This document shows positions 8,690 to 16,143 of a stretch of 64,000 nucleotides of DNA, one piece after another. Source of the DNA: an uncultured Rhodoblastus sp. (GTDB taxonomy: Bacteria; Pseudomonadota; Alphaproteobacteria; Rhizobiales; Beijerinckiaceae); contig NZ_CAIUXT010000016.1 of NCBI RefSeq assembly GCF_903903185.1, positions 1-64,000 on the forward strand, written 5' to 3'. A model generated the notes under the pieces. It did not search any database and was not told the DNA's origin. It was given only the letters and a program-made list of their open reading frames with translations. The stretch's first letter is position 1. Each line of letters begins with the position of its first letter. A program made the translations under genes and the position numbers.

Positions 8690-9451
8690 ATGACCGTCCC
8701 TTCGCCCGAAGCCGAGACCTGCCCGGCGATTCGCATGATCGGCGTCAATAAATGGTATGGCGCCTTTCATGTGCTGCGCGACATCGATCTCGAAGTGGTC
8801 AAGGGCGAAAAAATCGTGCTGTGCGGGCCTTCGGGCTCAGGAAAATCGACTTTGATCCGCTGCATCAACCGGTTGGAGGCGCATCAGGCCGGAAAAATCA
8901 TTGTCGATGGCGTCGAACTGACCGACGAACTCAAGAGCATCGAGGAAGTGCGGCGCGAAGTCGGCATGGTGTTCCAGCATTTCAACCTGTTTCCGCACCT
9001 GAGCGTGCTCGATAATTGCACGCTCGCCCCGATCTGGGCGCGCAAGACGCCGAAAGCCGAGGCGCAGGCCCAGGCCATGCATTTCCTGCAAAGGGTGCGC
9101 ATCGCCGATCAGGCCGACAAATTTCCGGGCCATCTTTCCGGCGGCCAGCAGCAGCGCGTCGCCATCGCCCGCGCCTTGTGCATGAAGCCGAAAATCATGC
9201 TGTTCGACGAACCGACCTCGGCGCTCGATCCGGAAATGGTCAAGGAAGTGCTGGACACGATGGAGCTTCTGGCGCGCGACGGCATGACCATGATGGTGGT
9301 GACCCATGAAATGGGTTTCGCCCGCCAGGTCGCCGACCGGGTGATTTTCATGGATCAGGGCCAGATTGTCGAAATGAACGCCCCCGAGGCTTTTTTCTCC
9401 AACCCGCAACACGAACGGGCGAAGACTTTTCTCAAGCAGATCCTGCATTGA
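8690..9451 (+). CDS. Amino-acid ABC transporter ATP-binding protein (GlnQ/AapP-like, 253 aa)
   Basis: An ATPase subunit of a polar amino-acid importer. It shows Walker [10 protein letters not shown], the Q-loop [10 protein letters not shown], the signature LSGGQQQR, Walker [14 protein letters not shown] and the H-loop histidine in VVTHEMG. The ATG at 8690, with CCGGAG upstream, gives the standard N-terminus. No permease or binding-protein gene lies on either side: upstream is a divergent epimerase-like gene and downstream an MscS channel. It is therefore an orphan ATPase that must pair with membrane subunits encoded elsewhere. Function by family is secure; the substrate is not known. Confidence 0.9.
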   Translation: MTVPSPEAETCPAIRMIGVNKWYGAFHVLRDIDLEVVKGEKIVLCGPSGSGKSTLIRCINRLEAHQAGKIIVDGVELTDELKSIEEVRREVGMVFQHFNLFPHLSVLDNCTLAPIWARKTPKAEAQAQAMHFLQRVRIADQADKFPGHLSGGQQQRVAIARALCMKPKIMLFDEPTSALDPEMVKEVLDTMELLARDGMTMMVVTHEMGFARQVADRVIFMDQGQIVEMNAPEAFFSNPQHERAKTFLKQILH

Positions 9452-9599
9452 AGACGCGGACTTAGCGTTGCGGAAGGGCGACCGATGCGGCGACCGTCGC
9501 GCGGATTGCCTAACCGGAGTTTTTTTCTTAGGAATAGGTCGAGGAAGCGCCGCCCACGGCGCCCGGATTCCGCATCCAAATGGCGGAGGGGGATACTAC

Positions 9600-11093
9600 A
9601 TGTCGATTTGCGACCAGCAGGCCAGACGATTCCTGGCCACGATCTGGCTTTCACTGGCGCTTGGCGTCGGACTGGGCTCATGGCCCGCCGCCGCCGATAG
9701 CGCCGCCCCGGCTGCCCAGACGGCGCCCGCGCCGGCTCCGCCGGGGCCGCTCACCACCAAGGATCCCGCGATTTCACTCGACGACCTCGAACTCCTGCTC
9801 GCCCCATTGTCGAAGGACGAGGTCGAGACCGAAGCGAAAGGCTGGTTCGATCTTTTGCGCGCCAAGGAACGCGAAATCACGCTGGCCGAATTGAGCGTCC
9901 ATCGCAAGAACCGCGAAATCGCCCTGCTGGAAAAACAAAAGGCGGCGGCGGGGCAATTGGCCAAGGCCACGGCGAACGCGAAGGCGACCGGCGGCGCCGG
10001 CGGCGCGGCCTCCGAAAAGGTCGCGGAAGCGCAAAAGGCTCTCGCCAAGACGGTCGAAGCCACGAGCAGCGAAACCGCCAAGGAGGAAAAAAAGGCCGAG
10101 GCGATCGCGGGGGCGACGGCGAAACCAGCCGCAGCATCGCCTGCGACCGCGCCCGCGAGCGACGCGAAGGCCGGGAATGTCGTCGCGGCGGCCCAGAAGG
10201 AAGCCGCGACCGCCGAACAGGCCAAGGCGCTGGCCAAGGCCGCCCCGGCGGCGCCCGCCACTGCTCCCGCCGCCGTCGTCGATGCTTCAAAAAAGGCGGA
10301 AAAACTGGTCGAGAAGACCGAGGAAGCCTCTGCCGCCAAGGCCGACGCCAAGGTGCAACTGGTCGATTACAGCACACAGCTGACGAGCGAGCGCACCGCC
10401 CTGCTCGATCGCCTGAAGCTCGTGCTCGACAATTGGGAGCTCAAGGGCGGCGACCCCAAGACCTATCGTCTCTATGTGGCGTCGATCGGCGGGATCAAGA
10501 TCGACGTCTCGGATCGGGCCGCGACCTGGGCGCGGGTCTCGGCCTGGCTTACCGCCGATGAGGGCGGCCTCCGCTGGGCGCGCAATCTGGCGACCTTCCT
10601 CGCCTATATTCTGGGATCGATTGTCGTCGCCCGGATCGTTCGCGGGCTCCTGCGCCGGGCTTTGGGCAGTGGCCGGCTGCATTCTTCGCAGCTTCTCGCC
10701 GACTTCCTCGTTTCAAGCTCGGGACGGATCATCCTCGCCATCGGCGTTCTGCTGGGCCTGTCGGCGCTTGAAGTCAATCTGGCGCCCCTGCTGGCGGTGA
10801 TCGGCGCCGCCGGCTTTGTCGTCGCGTTCGCCCTGCAGGGCACGCTCAGCAATTTCGCCAGCGGCCTCCTGATCATGGTGTTCAAGCCGTTCGACATCGG
10901 CGACGAGGTCGAAGCCGGCGGCATCAAGGGCAAGGTCGTCGGAGTCAATATCTTCAGCACGACCATCCTGACGGAAGAAGGACTCCAGAACATCGTTCCC
11001 AACGATAACATCTGGAAGAACGTCATCGTCAACCGGACGACAGGCGTCTCCAAAAACCCCGGCGAGACGGCTTCAAAGCCCTCGGCGGCGTAA
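9600..11093 (+). CDS. MscS-family mechanosensitive channel with Ala/Lys-rich periplasmic region (497 aa)
   Basis: An inner-membrane small-conductance mechanosensitive channel. A GGAGGGGG ribosome site fixes the ATG at 9600 and gives a signal peptide. Residues about 60-270 are extremely rich in Ala, Lys and Glu and look like coiled coil. Membrane segments follow at about 325-345 and 376-392, then the MscS pore helix and beta domain (AFALQGTLSNFASGLL and VFKPFDIGDEVEAGG, about 405-450). The protein stops soon after the beta domain (NDNIWKNVIVNRT), so the C-terminal alpha/beta cage of classical MscS is missing or reduced. It follows the ABC ATPase by 148 bases. Confidence 0.85.
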   Translation: MSICDQQARRFLATIWLSLALGVGLGSWPAAADSAAPAAQTAPAPAPPGPLTTKDPAISLDDLELLLAPLSKDEVETEAKGWFDLLRAKEREITLAELSVHRKNREIALLEKQKAAAGQLAKATANAKATGGAGGAASEKVAEAQKALAKTVEATSSETAKEEKKAEAIAGATAKPAAASPATAPASDAKAGNVVAAAQKEAATAEQAKALAKAAPAAPATAPAAVVDASKKAEKLVEKTEEASAAKADAKVQLVDYSTQLTSERTALLDRLKLVLDNWELKGGDPKTYRLYVASIGGIKIDVSDRAATWARVSAWLTADEGGLRWARNLATFLAYILGSIVVARIVRGLLRRALGSGRLHSSQLLADFLVSSSGRIILAIGVLLGLSALEVNLAPLLAVIGAAGFVVAFALQGTLSNFASGLLIMVFKPFDIGDEVEAGGIKGKVVGVNIFSTTILTEEGLQNIVPNDNIWKNVIVNRTTGVSKNPGETASKPSAA

Positions 11094-11161
11094 CGCAAGG
11101 TCTCGGCGACAAGGCAGGCTCCTCCCGCCTGATCGGGCGGGGGGAAATCAGACCCGTTGCT

Positions 11162-11908
11162 TCACAGGCTGTGCCGCGCCGAAATCTCCGCGAGCATTTC
11201 GAGCGTTTTTGCGACCGCCGCCGCCAGGGCCCGCGCGTCTTTCGCGCGCAAGACAATCTGGTTCTTGAAGCGGCCATCTGACAGTTGCGGATAGGAGCCT
11301 ATCGATACGTCCGGCAGGGCTTTCGCCAGCGCCGAGAGAGCGTCGGCATAGGCGCCTTCGGGCAGTCCGTGCGCATCGAGGGTTTCGGACAGGATTTTCA
11401 CCCCCCTTGCCAGTTTCGGCGCAACATCTTCGAGCATGGCCTGCATGATCGCCGGCACGCCGGCCATGACGATGACATTGCCGATCCAGAAGCCGGGCGC
11501 CCGGGAAATCGGATTGGCGACGAGTTCCGCGCCATCGGGAATACGCGCCATGCGGCGGCGCGCCTCGTTGAGGTCTTGCGGAGCGATGCGCTCCAGCAGC
11601 AGCGCCAACGCGCGCGGATCTTCGGAAATGCCGACGCCAAAAGCCTTGGCGACGCCGTCGGCGGTAATGTCGTCGTGGGTCGGGCCGATGCCGCCGGTGG
11701 TGAAGACATAGTCGTAACGCGACCGCAAGGCGTTGACCGCTGCGACGATCTCCTCCTCCACGTCGGGAACGACGCGGATTTCCCGTGTCTCCAAGCCAAT
11801 CTGCGCGAGATAATGGGCGATATGGCCGCTGTTGGTATCTCGGGTGCGGCCGGAGAGGATTTCGTCGCCGATGACCAGCACGGCGGCGGTGACCTGTTTT
11901 TCGCTCAT
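11162..11908 (-). CDS. CinA-like molybdopterin-binding domain protein (248 aa)
   Basis: A stand-alone MoCF_biosynth (CinA N-terminal) domain. The family signature is clear: GDEILSGRTRDTNS near residue 13 and TTGGIGPTHDD near residue 70. Related proteins include NAD/FAD pyrophosphatases of the CinA group and molybdenum-cofactor proteins; the deamidase domain of full-length CinA is absent. Its ATG overlaps the stop of the FkbM methyltransferase gene by four bases, so the two are translationally coupled. The exact reaction is uncertain. Confidence 0.85.
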   Translation of the reverse strand: MSEKQVTAAVLVIGDEILSGRTRDTNSGHIAHYLAQIGLETREIRVVPDVEEEIVAAVNALRSRYDYVFTTGGIGPTHDDITADGVAKAFGVGISEDPRALALLLERIAPQDLNEARRRMARIPDGAELVANPISRAPGFWIGNVIVMAGVPAIMQAMLEDVAPKLARGVKILSETLDAHGLPEGAYADALSALAKALPDVSIGSYPQLSDGRFKNQIVLRAKDARALAAAVAKTLEMLAEISARHSL

Positions 11909-12774
11909 GGGGTTAGACCTTGGTCCTCGGAGCGTTCATAAATGACATAGACGCGGGTGCGCAGCACGCGGACATAGCCGCGTTCTTCCAGCATGGCGCA
12001 GAGATCGACGTCCCATTTCCCCGGCGAATAGGCGAGGATCAGCGCGCGCGGCCAGAGCGTTTCCGGCTCAAAGCTCAGAAAAGGCTCCAGCACCAGATCC
12101 TCCGCGCCTTCGACATCGAGTTTCATCGCGTCGATGCGCCCGAACCCTTCCTCGCGCACGAGCGTCGCCAGCGCATAGGCGGGAACCCGCGCCGAGCCGC
12201 CGCCGCCCTCGACATTGACGATGCGCATCGAGGTTTCGGCGAGATCATAGGGATTGATGAACAGGGTCACGTCGTTTTCCGAGTCGGCGACGGCGCAGTC
12301 CATCGCCTTGACGGTCGCCGCCGGATTCTGCCGCAGATTGTAGACCAGGCGCTCGTAGAGCATCGGCTGCGGCTCGACCGCGAGTATTTTGGCGCGCGGC
12401 CCGGCGCGCAGCGCCACGAACAGGCTGGTAGCCCCGACGCCGGCGCCGAGATCGAGAAACGTCATGTCCGGCGTGATTCGGGCGGCCAGAAACCGCCTTT
12501 CCTCACGGTCGGCGAGTTGCGGCGTGAACAGCAGCCGCTTTTCGCAGGCGTTGTTGAAGGGATAAAGCCGCATCCGGGCGCGCAGGGTTTCGACCGTGAC
12601 ATCGACCGGCCGGGAGCGCAGCCGCCGCAGGCCGACACCGCGCACCAGCAGCGCCGCGCGCTGCCCAAGCCAGTGCATCCCGGCGTTCTGGGTGAATTGG
12701 AGCAGACGGCGCAGCGCGCCATGCGGCTGATGCTGGCCGAAGGGGGAAAGATCATTGGCCGCTCGTGCGCGCAT
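11905..12774 (-). CDS. FkbM-family methyltransferase (289 aa)
   Basis: A SAM-dependent methyltransferase with the glycine-rich motif DLGAGVGATS, an acidic end of the following strand (AVEPQP), and the FkbM-type DAMKLDVEGAEDLVLEP segment. FkbM enzymes usually O-methylate sugars or small molecules; the acceptor is unknown here. The ATG at 12774 was chosen because the upstream in-frame extension reads like non-coding sequence and overlaps the divergent map promoter region. It is coupled by ATGA overlap to the CinA-like gene. No glycosylation cluster is nearby. Confidence 0.82.
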   Translation of the reverse strand: MRARAANDLSPFGQHQPHGALRRLLQFTQNAGMHWLGQRAALLVRGVGLRRLRSRPVDVTVETLRARMRLYPFNNACEKRLLFTPQLADREERRFLAARITPDMTFLDLGAGVGATSLFVALRAGPRAKILAVEPQPMLYERLVYNLRQNPAATVKAMDCAVADSENDVTLFINPYDLAETSMRIVNVEGGGGSARVPAYALATLVREEGFGRIDAMKLDVEGAEDLVLEPFLSFEPETLWPRALILAYSPGKWDVDLCAMLEERGYVRVLRTRVYVIYERSEDQGLTP

Positions 12775-13002
12775 GATCCGCGTTCTAGCAGCCGCAGCCC
12801 CAAGCTCCAAGTTGACGGGCCAATTTGACGAGCCATGTCGATGCAGCCAAGTTTTATCGCCCGAACCCTTGCGCGTCGCCCGGTTTGGGCTAAATCTGGC
12901 GATCGAAGGAGCTTGCGCCGGCGCCTGGCGCATGGTCTTTGCACCGTTTTCCGGACCCATTTTTCCCGTCGGCGGCGGACTGCATCAAGCGAAATGGAAA
13001 AA

Positions 13003-13833
13003 ATGACTTTTATCGAAGCCGAAGCCTCGCCCGTCCGCAAGAACGGCCAGATCAGACTGCACGGGCCGGAAGCTTTCGCCGGCATGAGGAAGGCCGGGCG
13101 CATCGCCGCCGAAGCGCTCGACCTGTTGACGCAAGCCGCGCAGCCAGGCGTCGCCACCGAAGCGCTGGACCGGCTGGCCTATGAATTCGGCATGGATAAT
13201 GGCGCCTATCCGGCGCCGCTCGATTATCGCGGCTATCGCAAGTCGATCTGCACCTCGATCAACCATGTCGTGTGCCATGGCATTCCCGACAGCAAGCCAT
13301 TGCGCGACGGCGACATCGTCAATCTCGACGTGACCTATATCGTCGACGGCTGGCACGGCGATTCGAGCCGCATGTATTTCATCGGCGAAGTCGCGCGCCG
13401 CGCGCAGCGGCTGTGCGAAGTCACCTATGAAGCGCTGCGGCGCGGCATTGCGGCGGTCAAGCCCGGCGCCACCACCGGCGACATCGGCTACGCCATCCAG
13501 ATCTACGCCGAATCCGAGCGCTGTTCGGTGGTGCGCGAATTCTGCGGCCACGGCATCGGCAAATTGTTCCACGACGAGCCCAACATCCTGCATTACGGCC
13601 ACAAGGGCCAGGGCGTGACCCTCAAGGAAGGCATGTTCTTCACCATCGAGCCGATGATCAATCTCGGCAAGCCGCAGGTGAAGATTCTGGCCGACGGCTG
13701 GACCGCCGTGACCCGCGACCGTTCGCTTTCGGCGCAGTTCGAACATGCGCTGGGCGTCACCGCGACGGGCGCCGAAATCTTCACCCTCTCGCCGCGCGGC
13801 CTGCATTGCCCGCCCTATGGCAAGGCGGAATGA
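13003..13833 (+). CDS. map: Type I methionyl aminopeptidase
   Basis: It removes the initiator methionine from new proteins in the cytoplasm using two divalent metals. The five metal ligands can be placed: the two aspartates in the LDVTYIVDGWHGDSS region, the histidine in EFCGHGIG, the glutamate in FTIEPMI and the glutamate in SAQFEHALGVT. Two nearby ATGs (12994 and 13003) are possible; the second was chosen on family resemblance. At 276 residues it is a normal type I enzyme with a short N-terminal extension. Its stop overlaps the radC start as ATGA. Confidence 0.95.
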   Translation: MTFIEAEASPVRKNGQIRLHGPEAFAGMRKAGRIAAEALDLLTQAAQPGVATEALDRLAYEFGMDNGAYPAPLDYRGYRKSICTSINHVVCHGIPDSKPLRDGDIVNLDVTYIVDGWHGDSSRMYFIGEVARRAQRLCEVTYEALRRGIAAVKPGATTGDIGYAIQIYAESERCSVVREFCGHGIGKLFHDEPNILHYGHKGQGVTLKEGMFFTIEPMINLGKPQVKILADGWTAVTRDRSLSAQFEHALGVTATGAEIFTLSPRGLHCPPYGKAE

Positions 13834-14522
13834 AGGACGACGCACCAAAGGAATCGCTGAACGCCGGCCATCGCGAGCGGCTGCGCGAGCGATTTCTGGC
13901 GGGCGGGTCCGAGGCTCTGGCGGATTACGAAGTGCTGGAATTGTTGCTGTTTCGCGCCATTCCGCGCCGCGACGTCAAGCCGATCGCCAAAATGCTGCTC
14001 AAGAAATTCGGTACTTTCGGCGAGGTGATCGCCGCCCCGGCGGCGCGGCTCAAGGAAGTGGAGTTCATCGGCGATTCGGCGGTCACCGAGCTGAAGATCG
14101 TCGAGGCGGCGGCGCGTCTGCTGTCGAAGGAAACCATGCGCAAGCGACTGACGCTCGGCGCTTTCACGCAGGTGCTCGATTATTGCCGGGGCGCCATGGC
14201 CTTTCTCGACACCGAGGAATTTCGGGTGATCTTTCTCGACAAGAAAAACGGCCTGCTCGCCGACGAGGTGCAGGGGCGCGGCACGGTGGACCATACGCCG
14301 GTCTATCCGCGCGAAATCATTCGCCGCGCGCTGGAACTCAATGCGAGCGCGGTCATTCTCGTCCACAATCACCCTTCCGGCGACCCTACTCCCTCCTCGG
14401 CCGATGTCGTGATGACGCAGAATATCGCCTCCCTCGCCAAGCCGCTCGGCATCAATGTGCACGATCATCTGATCATCGGCCGCAACGGCCATGCATCGAT
14501 GCGCGCGCTGAAACTATTCTGA
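13830..14522 (+). CDS. radC: RadC/YeeS-family JAB-domain protein
   Basis: A 230-residue protein with an N-terminal helix-hairpin-helix-like region (YEVLELLLFRAIPRRDVK) and a C-terminal JAMM metalloprotease-like domain whose zinc motif is complete, HNHPSGDPTPSSAD. Despite its name, RadC's role in DNA repair is unproven; the fold suggests a metal-dependent hydrolase. The ATG at 13830 overlaps the map stop by four bases, so translation is coupled. The map-radC order is common in alphaproteobacteria. Confidence 0.93.
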   Translation: MKDDAPKESLNAGHRERLRERFLAGGSEALADYEVLELLLFRAIPRRDVKPIAKMLLKKFGTFGEVIAAPAARLKEVEFIGDSAVTELKIVEAAARLLSKETMRKRLTLGAFTQVLDYCRGAMAFLDTEEFRVIFLDKKNGLLADEVQGRGTVDHTPVYPREIIRRALELNASAVILVHNHPSGDPTPSSADVVMTQNIASLAKPLGINVHDHLIIGRNGHASMRALKLF

Positions 14523-14534
14523 CGGGAAACAGCC

Positions 14535-15317
14535 ATGGTCGATTGGGGGATCGAAGGGTTAAAGCTGAACGTCTCGCTCGCGGGCGAGAGGCGCGCGCCG
14601 GCGCTGATCCTCGCCCATCCGCTCGGCGCCAATCTGCAAGTCTGGGACGACATCGCGCCGGCGCTGGCCGAAAAATTCTTTCTCGTCCGCCTCGACTTGC
14701 GCGGCCATGGCCGGTCGCGGAGTCCTGCCGGGCCCTATGCGCTTGCCGATTTCGGCGGCGACGTCTGCGCGACGATGGACGCGCTCGGCGTCAAGCGGGC
14801 GCATTTTCTCGGCCAGTCGATGGGCGGCGCCATCGGCCAATGGCTGATGATTCACGCGCCCGAAAGGCTCGACAAAATCGTGCTGGCCAATACGGCGTCT
14901 TATTTCCCGTCCGCCGCCGGCTGGAACGCCCGCATCCGCTCGGCGCGCGAAAAAGGCATGACGAAACTCGCGCCCTCCGTCGCACAGCGCTGGCTGACGG
15001 AAGGTTTCCGCAATGACCGGCCCGACGTCGCGCGAAAAATCGAGCACATGCTGCTCGCCAGCGATCCGCTCGGCTACGCCGCCTGCTGCTCGGCCCTGCG
15101 CGACACGGATCTGCGCGACGCGATCCGCGCAGCGCCGCCCCGCCCGGTTCTGGTGATTGTCGGCGAATCCGACGCTTCGACGCCACCCGAACTCGGCGTC
15201 GCTCTGGCGAAGAGTTTGAGCGATTCACGGCTGGTCCGGCTCAAGGCGGCGCATCTGTCCAGCGTCGAGGCCGAGGAGGCTTTTTTGGAGGCGGTGACGG
15301 TGTTTCTGGCAGGCTAA
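14535..15317 (+). CDS. Alpha/beta hydrolase, 3-oxoadipate enol-lactonase-like (260 aa)
   Basis: An alpha/beta-hydrolase-fold enzyme. The nucleophile elbow reads G-Q-S-M-G-G with Ser95, the oxyanion region HPLGANLQVWDD is typical of the PcaD group, and the acid and histidine fall in VGESDASTPPE and KAAHLSS near the C-terminus. PcaD-type enzymes open enol-lactones in aromatic catabolism, but no pca genes lie nearby, so this may be a general esterase. It follows radC by 12 bases on the same strand and probably shares its transcript. Confidence 0.8.
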   Translation: MVDWGIEGLKLNVSLAGERRAPALILAHPLGANLQVWDDIAPALAEKFFLVRLDLRGHGRSRSPAGPYALADFGGDVCATMDALGVKRAHFLGQSMGGAIGQWLMIHAPERLDKIVLANTASYFPSAAGWNARIRSAREKGMTKLAPSVAQRWLTEGFRNDRPDVARKIEHMLLASDPLGYAACCSALRDTDLRDAIRAAPPRPVLVIVGESDASTPPELGVALAKSLSDSRLVRLKAAHLSSVEAEEAFLEAVTVFLAG

Positions 15318-15405
15318 AATATCGATTTCGCTATTTCGCGCCGATCTTCGGAGAGCGGAAAATGCCGACCGCTTCTTGTGACGTAAAGTCGAAGTCCTTC
15401 TTCGT

Positions 15406-15801
15406 TCACCCCGCCATCTCTCGCAACGCCGCCCGGACCCGCGCCACCGCCTCGATCAGCCTATGCGTGTCGCTGTCGCGCAAAATGCCCTTGCCCGCGC
15501 AATATTCGTAATTTTCCGCCGCCGCCGCGACTTCATGGGCGCCGACGGCGCGCGCCGAGCCTTTGAGCTTGTGCGCCAGGTCGGCTCGCGAAAACTTCGC
15601 CGCGTCCGCATCGGCGCGGCCGAGTTGCTCGGCGATCCGCCCCGCCTGATGGTCGAACAGCGCCAGCAATTCGCTTTCCAGCGCGCTGTCGCCCATGGTC
15701 TGGCGCGCCAGATGGACAAGATCGATCGGGCATGCGCCAGCGCCGTCCCCGCTGGCGGTGGAAGCGGAATCGAAACCGGGAATACGCTGGGCGGGGGCCA
15801 A
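15406..15801 (-). CDS. Hpt histidine-phosphotransfer protein (131 aa, TTG start)
   Basis: A small Hpt domain protein that shuttles phosphate between response-regulator and kinase domains. The phosphorylation motif is LAHKLKGSARAVGA, with the acceptor at His77. The longer reading from an ATG at 15933 lacks a good ribosome site. A TTG at 15801 is preceded by CAGGAG with ideal spacing, so I take the TTG as the start. The gene is alone and divergent from the GPR-like gene; the region between holds a CtrA-type box. In alphaproteobacteria the Hpt protein ChpT relays phosphate to CtrA, but this protein is much shorter than ChpT and is not ChpT. Confidence 0.75.
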   Translation of the reverse strand: MAPAQRIPGFDSASTASGDGAGACPIDLVHLARQTMGDSALESELLALFDHQAGRIAEQLGRADADAAKFSRADLAHKLKGSARAVGAHEVAAAAENYEYCAGKGILRDSDTHRLIEAVARVRAALREMAG

Positions 15802-16143
15802 GGTTTTCTCCTGTCGGCGTGGATTTGGAGCGGTTTCACGCCGAAGGGCGGCGACCTGTGGTTGCGAAATTGAAAAATCCGGACGAAACCGCGCTGCCCA
15901 ACTTCGCCCAAAAAAATGGACGAAACCCCTCATTTTCCGATATTTTCCGAAAATTTTAGCAACATGGAAAAAACTCCGTTAACGACGTTGGCAAAAGCCG
16001 CCCCGGCGGCTGTTTTCTTCGCGGCGGCGCCAGCGTAAAGTGTGTCTTGGTTAACTGCCTCTTAATGCGACTGGCGGTGAACCACCGACGCGACGCGTAA
16101 GGTCGCGTCACGACGTTGGTAAAGTCAAAAGGGCGATTTGGTC
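15802..16143. promoter_or_regulatory. Divergent regulatory region between the Hpt and GPR-like genes
   Basis: A 342-base region without a gene. It holds an A+T-rich stretch with TTTTCCGA repeats (15930-15957), a TTAAC half site at 15979, a perfect CtrA-type box at 16051-16065, and a hairpin with arms GACGCGAC/GTCGCGTC (16087-16109) in the probable leader of the GPR-like gene. The phrase ACGACGTTGG occurs twice, near 15982 and 16110. No clear -35/-10 pair was found. Confidence 0.5.
16051..16065 (+). promoter_or_regulatory. CtrA-type box before the GPR-like gene
   Basis: TTAACTGCCTCTTAA is an exact TTAA-N7-TTAA match to the CtrA consensus, 79 bases upstream of the ATG at 16144. It suggests cell-cycle control of the large coiled-coil gene and perhaps of the divergent Hpt gene. 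Binding is inferred, not shown. Confidence 0.55.

Noticed and set aside
15406-15801. ChpT phosphotransferase of the CtrA pathway
   Set aside because: ChpT is a larger dimeric protein with a degenerate kinase domain; this is a plain single Hpt domain.
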